NCBI GenBank assembly: GCA_023428515.1
Contig: JAEYXI010000002.1
Location: forward strand, 1 to 12,210
Length of the DNA: 12,210 nucleotides
From: Pseudomonadota bacterium
Lineage (GTDB): Bacteria > Pseudomonadota > Alphaproteobacteria > Rhizobiales > Rhizobiaceae
Direction of reading: 5' to 3'
The position numbers and the translations under genes were made by a program. The stretch's first letter is position 1, and every line of letters starts with the position of its first letter. This document shows, one piece after another, positions 1 to 8,506 of this stretch. The notes under the pieces were generated by a model. It made no database searches and was not told the DNA's origin. It saw nothing but the letters and a program-made list of their open reading frames with translations.

Positions 1-1418
<1,418 letters not shown>

Positions 1419-1464
1419 TGGCCGCCGCTTGCATTGCCGACGAGGTTGATGCATCGCTTTGGCG

Positions 1465-2334
1465 ATGACGCGTCCAGCCCGTCCGATCGACCATTGCGTC
1501 CTTCCTACCGCTAATCTCGCGGTAGCCCGGAAACGCCTCGCTACCCTCGGCTTCACGGTTGCGCCAAACGGGCTGCATCCTTTCGGCACCGAGAACTGCT
1601 GCGTCTACTTTGCCGACGACACTTTTCTTGAACCGCTCGCAGTCGCCGATGCGGTCAAGGCGGACACCGCCTCGATGCGCGGCAACGTTTTCACCGCGCG
1701 CGACGCGGCGTTCCGCTATCGGCTCGGCGACGAAGGCTTTTCGGCGCTCGTATTCGGCACGCAGGATGCAAGCGCGGACCATCGCGAGTTCATCCGCGCA
1801 GGTGTTTCAGCCGGCCGCATCCTCAATTTCTCGCGGCCCTTCACCGATGCCGCCGGGCGAAGCGACACGGCTTCCTTCAAGCTCGCCTTCGCGGCTGATC
1901 TCAGGGCGCCCGACGCCTTCTTCTTCACTTGCGAACGCGTCAACGCGCCGACCGTGGATCGCTCAGCGCTGGAGAAACACAAGAACGGCGTCAGGCGCAT
2001 CAAGGCGATAGTTCTCGAAGCGCCGAAGCCTGCTGACTTCGCCGCTTTCCTGCAGCGTGTCGTCGGCAGCAGTCTGGAGGAGACGCCCGATGGGCTTCGC
2101 TTCTCGGCCGCCAATGGCGACGTCCTCGTCCGCCGCTCGGCAAAGCAGCGCACCTTGCCAAAATCCGGGCTGCGACTGACGGAGATCGTCTTCGGCGTCG
2201 AATCGCTGGCCAAGCCTAGGTCGGCCCTTTCTGCCTCCGCGATTCCCCATACCGCGGACAACGGCCGCCTGACCGTGGCTCCGGCGGCCGGGCAGGGCGC
2301 CACTTTCGTCTTCGAAGCGCTTTCCCGCCGCTGA
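1465..2334 (+). CDS. VOC-superfamily (glyoxalase-like domain) protein
   Basis: A 289-residue soluble protein with no signal peptide. The N-terminal segment (IDHCVLPTANL, then a helix and GFTVAPNGLHPFGTENCC, ending FLEPLAVA) has the beta-alpha-beta-beta-beta pattern of vicinal-oxygen-chelate proteins and resembles the Glyoxalase_3 type. His10 and Glu56 sit where such folds often carry metal ligands. The second half (about 155-289) looks like a more diverged module with strands and the late motif LRLTEIVFGVESL. The substrate cannot be read from the sequence; relatives include lyases, dioxygenases and many proteins of unknown role. I chose the ATG at 1465. A TTG six bases earlier, at 1459, is also in frame and lies closer to the weak GAGG at 1442-1445, so the start is not certain. 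It lies 46 bases after pyrG and 58 before the cyclase, all co-directional, so shared transcription is possible but unproven. Confidence 0.8.
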   Translation: MTRPARPIDHCVLPTANLAVARKRLATLGFTVAPNGLHPFGTENCCVYFADDTFLEPLAVADAVKADTASMRGNVFTARDAAFRYRLGDEGFSALVFGTQDASADHREFIRAGVSAGRILNFSRPFTDAAGRSDTASFKLAFAADLRAPDAFFFTCERVNAPTVDRSALEKHKNGVRRIKAIVLEAPKPADFAAFLQRVVGSSLEETPDGLRFSAANGDVLVRRSAKQRTLPKSGLRLTEIVFGVESLAKPRSALSASAIPHTADNGRLTVAPAAGQGATFVFEALSRR

Positions 2335-2380
2335 CCGCTTCGATTTCATCGCCCGCGCCAAAGTGCTGCCGCCATGCTAT

Positions 2381-2385
2381 GGAGG
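2381..2385 (+). promoter_or_regulatory. Ribosome binding site that fixes the cyclase start
   Basis: GGAGG lies seven bases before the GTG at 2393. The frame is open further upstream to a GTG at 2363, but that codon has no Shine-Dalgarno sequence in front of it. A TTG at 2414 is a third possibility. The spacing favours 2393. Confidence 0.6.
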
Positions 2386-2392
2386 CCGAGGA

Positions 2393-4492
2393 GTGTCGCG
2401 AGGGGTCGATACGTTGAATTCTGGGGCCGATACTGGCAAGCCGGCAAAGGGCTTGCCGCAGAATGCCGTTTCGAGCGCCGGCAAGCCTCCGCGCTGGGCG
2501 AAGCCCTTGCGTGTGCATCTCAGCGTCATCATCGTGCTGCTGCTGGTGGCGATCTCCGTGCCACTCATCTGGCTGACCTACCAGGAGGGGCGGCAGGCCG
2601 CGCTGGCCTCCGCCGAGCAGCAGATGCGGCTGCTCTCGCGCAACACGATCGATCTCTACGCAAGCGTCTTTCACGACGGCAACGCCGCCGTCGCGATGGG
2701 CTCGGTGCTGCCCTCGCTGACGGCCGAGCCGCCCGCCTATCTCGACGCCAAGCGCGAGTATTTCATCCGCGTGCTGAAGAGTTCGCCCCATATCGACGCC
2801 GTCTATGTCGGCTACCCCAGCGGCGCGTTCTTCCAGGTCATGCGCGCCACGCACAGCCCGCGCTGGCATGCGGCCGTGTCGGCGCCGGACCAGGCGGTGT
2901 TCGCCATGCGCGTGGTGACGCGGTCGCCGGAGGGTCCGGCGCTGGCCAGATGGCATTTCCTCGATGCTGAAGGGCGCATCATCGGCGCCGGACCGGAGCG
3001 CGAGGTGGAGTTCGATCCGCGACGCCGTCCGTGGTACCGCGATGCGGTCAGGCAGGCCGGGGCCGTCGCCACCACGAGCCCCTACATTTCCGCAAGCACC
3101 GAGACGCTGACACTCACGCTCGCCACCACCATGGCCACCGAACCGCGCGCCGTCATCGGCGCCGACGTCATGCTGGAGACCATCAGCAGGATGCTCATGG
3201 ACCAGGCCGTGTCGGAACACTCGGTCGGCTATGTTTTCGACGACGACGGCAAGCTGATCGTGCATTCCGATCCGGTCGTCATGGCCGGTATTGTCGACAG
3301 CCTGTCGACCCGCTCGGTCAGCAAGAGGGCATTCGCCGCGAACGATCCGGACCTGGTCGCCGAGATCGTGGCGCGCGGACGGGACGAGGGCACGCCAGTC
3401 GCCAATGATCCCCTGTTTCTCGCCGTCAAGGGGCTGCTCGGCGGTGACGGCATCGAAAAGGATGACGGGCTGGTCGAGTTCCGAGTCGGCAGGGAGCCCT
3501 GGCTTGCCCGGGTGGCGTCGGTGGGAGCGGGCATGTCCAGCATGCTCCAGGGTGACAGGATCGTCATTGCCGCTCCGATAAGCGATTTCACCGCCGCGAA
3601 CGAAGCGCTGCTGAGGCAGAAGCTGATGATCGCCGGCGTCCTGCTGCTGATCGGCGTGCTCATCGCGCTTCTCATCTCGCGCCGCATCAGCCGCGCGCTG
3701 GTAGCGCTCGCCTCCGACGCCAACCAGATCGGCAATCTCGACTTCGACAGCTGGAAGGTCACCCATTCGCTGATCAGCGAGATCAATCTGCTGGCGCGTG
3801 CGCTGTCGTCTGCGCGAGACGCGATCAGGACCTTCGCCGTCTACGTGCCGCGCGAGTTGGTGCGCAGGATCGTCGCCTCAGGCCAGGATGAGGCCGGCGC
3901 CGCCGTCCGGCGCGAGGTGACCGTGCTCTTCACCGACATCAGGGACTTCACCACCATCTCGGAGCAGCATTCTCCGGAGGAGCTGGTCGACATGCTGTCC
4001 GCCTATTTCCAGGCGATGAACGCCGTCGTGCAGCGCCACAACGGCGTCATCGTGCAGTATCTCGGCGATTCCATCTATGCGATGTGGAACGCGCCGACCG
4101 AAAACCCCGACCATGTCGGCGACGGCTGCCGCTGCACGCTGGCGCTCAAGGCGGCAATCGACAGGTTGAACGCCCAAAACCTCGCCTCGGGCCGCCCGGA
4201 ATTCGCCACCCGGTTCGGCCTCCATACTGGTGTCGCGGTTGTCGGCAGCGTCGGCGCCGCCGAGCGCCGGCAATACACTGCCATGGGCGACACGGTGAAC
4301 GTCGCCTCGCGGCTCGAAGGCATGAACAAGCAGTTCGGCACGTCGATCCTCGCCAGCCAGGCGGTGAAGGACCACGCCGTGGATATCCCTGGCATCGGCT
4401 TTCGCGCGCTGGGCGCGGCCAGCGCCAGGGGCCGCCACGCGCAGATCGAGGTCTATGAGTTGATTGAGGGACCGCCGGTCGGAACCGGCTGA
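2393..4492 (+). CDS. Membrane-bound Cache-HAMP class III adenylate/guanylate cyclase
   Basis: A 699-residue receptor-type nucleotide cyclase. Residues 41-62 are a transmembrane helix. A large extracytoplasmic region (about 65-405) carries the dCache signature DPRRRPWY at 208-215, so it probably binds a small external ligand. A second helix spans about 411-430, followed by a HAMP linker (LISRRISRAL onward) and the catalytic domain from about residue 508. Metal-binding Asp515 (VLFTDIRDFT) and Asp559 (YLGDSIYAMW) are present, as are the transition-state Asn636 and Arg640 (GDTVNVASRLE). Of the two purine-selecting positions, the second is Thr629 (YTAMGD), common in bacterial adenylate cyclases, but the first is Gln555 (VQYLGD) instead of Lys. 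It should dimerise to be active, and the likely product is cAMP, inferred only from family. GTG 2393 is chosen for its ribosome binding site; a start at 2363 would add ten residues. No effector gene sits beside it. Confidence 0.9.
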   Translation: MSRGVDTLNSGADTGKPAKGLPQNAVSSAGKPPRWAKPLRVHLSVIIVLLLVAISVPLIWLTYQEGRQAALASAEQQMRLLSRNTIDLYASVFHDGNAAVAMGSVLPSLTAEPPAYLDAKREYFIRVLKSSPHIDAVYVGYPSGAFFQVMRATHSPRWHAAVSAPDQAVFAMRVVTRSPEGPALARWHFLDAEGRIIGAGPEREVEFDPRRRPWYRDAVRQAGAVATTSPYISASTETLTLTLATTMATEPRAVIGADVMLETISRMLMDQAVSEHSVGYVFDDDGKLIVHSDPVVMAGIVDSLSTRSVSKRAFAANDPDLVAEIVARGRDEGTPVANDPLFLAVKGLLGGDGIEKDDGLVEFRVGREPWLARVASVGAGMSSMLQGDRIVIAAPISDFTAANEALLRQKLMIAGVLLLIGVLIALLISRRISRALVALASDANQIGNLDFDSWKVTHSLISEINLLARALSSARDAIRTFAVYVPRELVRRIVASGQDEAGAAVRREVTVLFTDIRDFTTISEQHSPEELVDMLSAYFQAMNAVVQRHNGVIVQYLGDSIYAMWNAPTENPDHVGDGCRCTLALKAAIDRLNAQNLASGRPEFATRFGLHTGVAVVGSVGAAERRQYTAMGDTVNVASRLEGMNKQFGTSILASQAVKDHAVDIPGIGFRALGAASARGRHAQIEVYELIEGPPVGTG

Positions 4493-4538
4493 ACCGCCCG
4501 CGCAAGAAGCGGAAGGGCAGGGCGACGCTTGAACCACA

Positions 4539-4552
4539 GCCCGAATTCGGGC
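4539..4552. repeat. Perfect 14-bp palindrome upstream of kdsA
   Basis: GCCCGAATTCGGGC is its own reverse complement and lies in the 90-base gap between the cyclase stop and the kdsA start, ending 30 bases before the ATG. No T-run follows, so it is not a typical terminator. It could be an operator or a small RNA hairpin. About one such palindrome is expected by chance in a window of this size. Confidence 0.4.
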
Positions 4553-4582
4553 ACATGGCCGCCAGAAATCGGCGAGAACCTC

Positions 4583-5428
4583 ATGACCCTGAACAAGCCC
4601 AATTCCACTGTGACCGTCGGCGAGGCGGTGTTCGCCAATGATGCGCCCCTGGCGCTTATCGCCGGTCCCTGCCAGTTCGAGTCGCGCGGCCACGCGTTCG
4701 ACATGGCGGGCAAGCTCAAGGAACTCACGGCAAAGCTCGGATTGGGTTTCGTCTACAAGACGAGCTACGACAAGGCGAACCGTTCCTCCCTCGGCTCGAC
4801 GCGCGGCGCCGGGCTCGAGGCGGCGCTTCCCGTGTTCGCCGACCTTCGCAAGGAACTCGGCGTGCCGGTGCTGACCGACGTCCATACCGAGGAGCAGTGC
4901 GCGATCGTCGCCGAAGTCGTCGACGTGCTGCAGATCCCGGCCTTCCTGTCGCGCCAGACGGACCTCCTCGTCGCCGCCGCGAAGACCGGCAAGGTCGTCA
5001 ATGTGAAGAAGGGACAGTTCCTCGCCCCCTGGGACATGAAGAACGTCGTCGCCAAGGTGACGGGTTCGGGCAATGCCAACGTGCTCGTTACCGAGCGTGG
5101 CGCTTCCTTCGGCTACAACACGCTGGTCTCCGATTTCCGCGCTCTTCCCATCATGGCCGAGATCGGCGCGCCGGTCATCTTCGACGCCACGCATTCAGTG
5201 CAGCAGCCGGGCGGGCAGGGGGCGACCTCGGGCGGCGAGCGGCGCTTCGTCGCCACGTTGGCCCGCGCAGCCGTAGCGGTTGGTGTCGCCGGCGTCTTCA
5301 TCGAGACGCATGAAGACCCCGACAACTCGACCTCGTCCGACGGACCGAACATGGTGCCGTTCAAGGACATGCCTGCGCTGCTCGAGAAACTCATCGCGAT
5401 CGACCGCGTGGCCAAGGGTACTGCCTGA
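4583..5428 (+). CDS. kdsA: 3-deoxy-D-manno-octulosonate 8-phosphate synthase (metal-dependent type)
   Basis: KdsA condenses phosphoenolpyruvate with arabinose 5-phosphate to KDO-8-phosphate, the committed step to the KDO sugars of the lipopolysaccharide inner core. The 281-residue product matches the usual 280-284. Family motifs are [53 protein letters not shown] and [12 protein letters not shown]. The four metal ligands known from the Aquifex enzyme are all recognisable: Cys30 (AGPC), His204 (ATHS), Glu241 (IETHED) and Asp253 (SSDGPN). The Cys, rather than the Asn of the E. coli type, places it in the metal-dependent class. The ATG at 4583 follows a GGCGAGA at spacing 5 and gives the family length. 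An in-frame TTG at 4529 would add 18 residues without family support. It stands between the cyclase and the dodecin; its nearness to pyrG and eno is a recurrent proteobacterial arrangement. Confidence 0.97.
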   Translation: MTLNKPNSTVTVGEAVFANDAPLALIAGPCQFESRGHAFDMAGKLKELTAKLGLGFVYKTSYDKANRSSLGSTRGAGLEAALPVFADLRKELGVPVLTDVHTEEQCAIVAEVVDVLQIPAFLSRQTDLLVAAAKTGKVVNVKKGQFLAPWDMKNVVAKVTGSGNANVLVTERGASFGYNTLVSDFRALPIMAEIGAPVIFDATHSVQQPGGQGATSGGERRFVATLARAAVAVGVAGVFIETHEDPDNSTSSDGPNMVPFKDMPALLEKLIAIDRVAKGTA

Positions 5429-5476
5429 GGAGTGGCTTGAGAATACTCCGGTCCGGTCGTAGGCTTGCCGGCGTCA

Positions 5477-5530
5477 GTCGGGGCATCGGGCCACAAAGTG
5501 GATCCGGTTCGGATTGATCCGATGCCCGAC
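5477..5530. repeat. Palindromic repeat element of rhizobial type
   Basis: The left arm at 5477-5489 and the right arm at 5519-5530 are inverted repeats (GTCGGGCATCGG and its complement) differing by one extra G in the left arm. The core contains AAAGTGGATCCGGTTCGG. This layout, GCAT-type arms around an AAAGTGG...CCGGTT core, resembles the short intergenic palindromes scattered through rhizobial genomes (recalled, not searched). No T-run follows the hairpin, so it is not a standard terminator. It fills much of the 128-base gap between kdsA and the dodecin gene and ends 26 bases before the dodecin ATG, leaving the ribosome binding site free. Confidence 0.6.
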
Positions 5531-5556
5531 AAGACCGGTTCCTTAGGGAGGAAGCC

Positions 5557-5760
5557 ATGTCTGTCGCACGTGTCACGGAAATCACCGCTTCGTCGAAGAA
5601 GAGCTTTCAGGACGCCATAGAGAAGGGCATTTCCCGCGCCTCCAAGACGCTGAAGAACGTCGAGGGCGCGTGGATCCAGGACCAGAAAGTGGTCGTCGAG
5701 AACGGCCAGATCACCGCCTACCGGGTCAACATGAAGGTGACCTTCATCCTCACGGACTGA
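5557..5760 (+). CDS. Dodecin (flavin-binding dodecameric protein)
   Basis: A 67-residue protein with the full dodecin pattern: a first strand (RVTEITASSKKSFQDAI), one helix (about 15-31), then NVEGAWIQDQKVVVENG and a last strand ending AYRVNMKVTFILTD. Dodecins assemble into hollow 12-mers that bind flavins such as riboflavin, FMN or lumichrome in stacked pairs, and are thought to store or scavenge them in the cytoplasm. Trp39 in GAWI matches the aromatic residue that stacks on the flavin ring. Length matches the family (65-75). A very good ribosome binding site, AGGGAGGA at 5545-5552, sits four bases before the ATG. The gene is separated from kdsA by the palindromic repeat and from the PRC-barrel gene by 74 bases. 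It may have its own promoter, but I see no clear one. Confidence 0.93.
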   Translation: MSVARVTEITASSKKSFQDAIEKGISRASKTLKNVEGAWIQDQKVVVENGQITAYRVNMKVTFILTD

Positions 5761-5782
5761 GGGCCCCAGACCGCCGGAACTT

Positions 5783-5811
5783 TTGTCCACGGTGGCCATT
5801 CTTCTCTTATC
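5783..5811 (+). promoter_or_regulatory. Candidate sigma-70 promoter of the PRC-barrel gene
   Basis: TTGTCC (5783-5788) and CTTATC (5806-5811) are separated by exactly 17 bases and resemble the rhizobial TTGAC-N17-CTATAT style. Transcription would begin near 5818, just before the GAGGAG ribosome binding site at 5823-5828. The match is partial, so this is a suggestion only. Confidence 0.3.
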
Positions 5812-5834
5812 CTGTTCATCACGAGGAGTGAGAG

Positions 5835-6206
5835 ATGAATATTCAAACCACCCCCGGCGGCCACACCAATGCCATTACCGCTTCGCGCGTCATCGGCACC
5901 GCCGTTTACAACACCGCCGGCGACCGTATCGGCTCGATCGAGGACGTCATGCTGGAGAAGATGTCGAACGGCATCATGTTCGCCGTCATCGGCTTCGGCG
6001 GCTTCCTCGGCATCGGTGAAAAGTTCCACGCTATCCCCTGGTCAACGCTCGACTATGACGAGGACAGGGGTGGCTATGTAGTGCCCTTCACCAAGGAGCA
6101 GCTCGAAGCCGCGCCGGCCTATTCGATCAATGATCTCACCAAGGGCGACGGCACCGTCGCGCGAGATGCTTCCTACGAATACTACAAGGTCGACCCGTAC
6201 TGGTGA
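5835..6206 (+). CDS. PRC-barrel domain protein
   Basis: A 123-residue soluble protein. Residues about 15-90 form a PRC-barrel: ASRVIGTAVYNTAGDRIGSI, then EDVMLEK, a hydrophobic strand (IMFAVIGFGGFLGIG), then KFHAIPWSTLDYD and YVVPF. The fold occurs in the photosynthetic reaction-centre H subunit and in RimM; stand-alone members are frequent in rhizobia, where their function is mostly unknown. The tail (about 105-123) is polar and tyrosine-rich, ending YEYYKVDPYW. The start is clear: GAGGAG six bases before the ATG. There is no signal peptide or membrane helix, although the glycine-rich hydrophobic strand could be mistaken for one. The gene is followed by a strong terminator 60 bases after its stop, so it ends its transcription unit. 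I infer a general or stress-related role from its type only; the sequence does not show it. Confidence 0.88.
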   Translation: MNIQTTPGGHTNAITASRVIGTAVYNTAGDRIGSIEDVMLEKMSNGIMFAVIGFGGFLGIGEKFHAIPWSTLDYDEDRGGYVVPFTKEQLEAAPAYSINDLTKGDGTVARDASYEYYKVDPYW

Positions 6207-6266
6207 GCATGAGGCGTTCAAAGTAGCGCTGGCAGGAACCTGTTCATTCGGGGATTCTTGTCGGAC

Positions 6267-6300
6267 AAAAGCCCCGCCGGCTGCAGCCGACGGGGCTTTT
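6267..6300. terminator. Bidirectional rho-independent terminator
   Basis: The arm AAAAGCCCCG (6267-6276) pairs with CGGGGCTTTT (6291-6300). Inside it, a C-A mismatch is followed by CGGC/GCCG and a TGCA loop. The hairpin is GC-rich with a T-run on both strands, so it can stop the PRC-barrel transcript from the left and the convergent small-peptide transcript from the right. It is the clearest terminator in the window. Confidence 0.93.
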
Positions 6301-6313
6301 CATCGAAGCGCCG

Positions 6314-6433
6314 TCACTGAGAGAAGAAGGGCGCGATCGGCTTGGCGTCGCCTTGCGTCGGCTGCGGATTGCACGACGTCATGAACGCAGCAACGATGAG
6401 GAACAAACTCACGATACCAGGGAACTCGGACAT
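6314..6433 (-). CDS. Small 39-residue membrane or lipoprotein-like peptide, unknown function
   Basis: A short minus-strand frame begins with ATG at 6433 and ends with TGA at 6314-6316. It encodes 39 residues: MSEFPG, a hydrophobic stretch (residues 7-18, IVSLFLIVAAFM), TSC with Cys21, then a polar tail rich in Pro and Gln (NPQPTQGDAKP) ending APFFSQ. FMTSC fits a relaxed lipobox, so Cys21 could be lipidated after signal peptidase II cleavage. However, the N-terminus has Glu and no Lys or Arg, which is unusual for an export signal; a small single-span membrane protein is the alternative. Support for a real gene: AGGGAG (complement of 6441-6446) lies seven bases before the ATG, its stop is 13 bases from a terminator that also works in this direction, and a candidate promoter lies upstream. 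It is convergent with the PRC-barrel gene and divergent from eno. I do not recognise the family. Confidence 0.68.
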   Translation of the reverse strand: MSEFPGIVSLFLIVAAFMTSCNPQPTQGDAKPIAPFFSQ

Positions 6434-7924
<1,491 letters not shown>

Positions 7925-7955
7925 GGCACATCCACCGCGGCTGCCGCTCGCCACG

Positions 7956-7970
7956 CTAACCGTCCATTAA
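7956..7970. promoter_or_regulatory. Near-consensus CtrA-type site upstream of ftsB
   Basis: CTAA-N7-TTAA differs at one base from the TTAA-N7-TTAA box recognised by the alphaproteobacterial cell-cycle regulator CtrA. It lies 42 bases before the ftsB ATG, in the eno-ftsB gap. One-mismatch matches arise by chance at about this frequency in a window of this size, so the placement before a division gene is the main argument. Confidence 0.3.
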
Positions 7971-8012
7971 GCACAATCGGGCGAGATAGGCGGATCGATC
8001 GGGAATCGCAGC

Positions 8013-8339
8013 ATGTGGACGCGCCAGCACAAGCAACGGAATACCGGCCGGCTGATCGTGCCGGCCGTCTCGGCCGTGTTCCTCTCCTATTTCGGCTTCC
8101 ACGCCTATCACGGCGAGTTCGGCATCTGGTCCAAGTACCGCTACGAGGCTGCGGCAGTCGAACTGCAGGCGCGGCTCGACGTCATCAAGGCCGAGCGCAT
8201 GGAAATCGAGCGCCGCGTCCAGCTTCTGCATGACGGTACGCTGGAGAAGGACATGCTCGACGAGCAGGCGCGACGCGCGCTCAACCTCTCCCAGCCGGAC
8301 GAAATCGTCATCATGCGCAGTTCACTGCCGGCTAATTAA
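8013..8339 (+). CDS. ftsB: Septum formation initiator family protein (FtsB/DivIC-like)
   Basis: A 108-residue bitopic membrane protein. A short positively charged N-terminus (MWTRQHKQRNTGR) precedes a single transmembrane helix (about residues 14-33, LIVPAVSAVFLSYFGFHAYH). A periplasmic coiled coil follows (about 42-75, ending AERMEIERRVQLLHDG), then the family's C-terminal segment (LEKDMLDEQARRALNLSQPDEIVIM). FtsB forms a complex with FtsL and FtsQ that activates septal peptidoglycan synthesis. The length and the order N-in, helix, coiled coil and DE-rich tail match the family. GGGAA at 8001-8005 is a fair ribosome binding site for the ATG at 8013. A gene of this family follows eno closely in many proteobacteria, which supports the call. 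Possible CtrA control is noted separately. Confidence 0.92.
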   Translation: MWTRQHKQRNTGRLIVPAVSAVFLSYFGFHAYHGEFGIWSKYRYEAAAVELQARLDVIKAERMEIERRVQLLHDGTLEKDMLDEQARRALNLSQPDEIVIMRSSLPAN

Positions 8340-8353
8340 CTGGATTTCAGTTA
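8337..8353. promoter_or_regulatory. Dyad overlapping the ftsB stop codon
   Basis: TAACTG and CAGTTA are perfect inverted repeats separated by GATTT. The left arm contains the ftsB stop (TAA, 8337-8339). With no T-run and an AT-rich stem it would be a poor terminator; a regulator-binding site for the pdh genes is possible. Confidence 0.35.
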
Positions 8354-8375
8354 TCCGACAAGTTTTCAAACGATT

Positions 8376-8387
8376 TTAAGCACTTAA
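8376..8387. promoter_or_regulatory. TTAAG-CA-CTTAA dyad upstream of pdhA
   Basis: A short perfect inverted repeat, 119 bases before the pdhA ATG, in the AT-rich part of the gap. The half-sites look like CtrA boxes, but the spacing is 4, not 7, and the arms are inverted, so I do not call it a CtrA site. It may be an operator or part of a promoter. Confidence 0.3.
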
Positions 8388-8390
8388 CTC

Positions 8391-8447
8391 GCATGCCTGT
8401 TATGCATTTTTCCGCATGGCCGGACGCTGACTGGCATGCTAGCGTCC
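8391..8447. promoter_or_regulatory. GCATG repeats and hairpin in the pdhA leader
   Basis: GCATGC (8391), GCATGG (8414) and GCATGC (8434) recur at spacings of 23 and 20 bases, about two helical turns each, with ATGCAT at 8402 between the first two. The last copy lies in the loop of a perfect seven-base inverted repeat, GGACGCT (8422-8428) and AGCGTCC (8441-8447). This could be a cluster of binding sites or a leader hairpin. No promoter with good -35 and -10 boxes was seen in the gap. Confidence 0.35.
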
Positions 8448-8506
8448 CTCCAAATCGGGGATGTCCATCCTCGAATGTCCGCAAGAGACAGCACAGGGAG
8501 TGATGA

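Noticed and set aside
4529..4531. TTG as the kdsA start
   Set aside because: Adds 18 residues not expected in KdsA. ATG 4583 has a ribosome binding site and gives the normal 281-residue length.
5477..5530. Terminator for kdsA
   Set aside because: The hairpin is not followed by a T-run on either strand and looks instead like a dispersed rhizobial palindrome.
8376..8387. CtrA site upstream of pdhA
   Set aside because: The TTAA half-sites are 4 bases apart instead of 7 and inverted, so it is kept only as a dyad.
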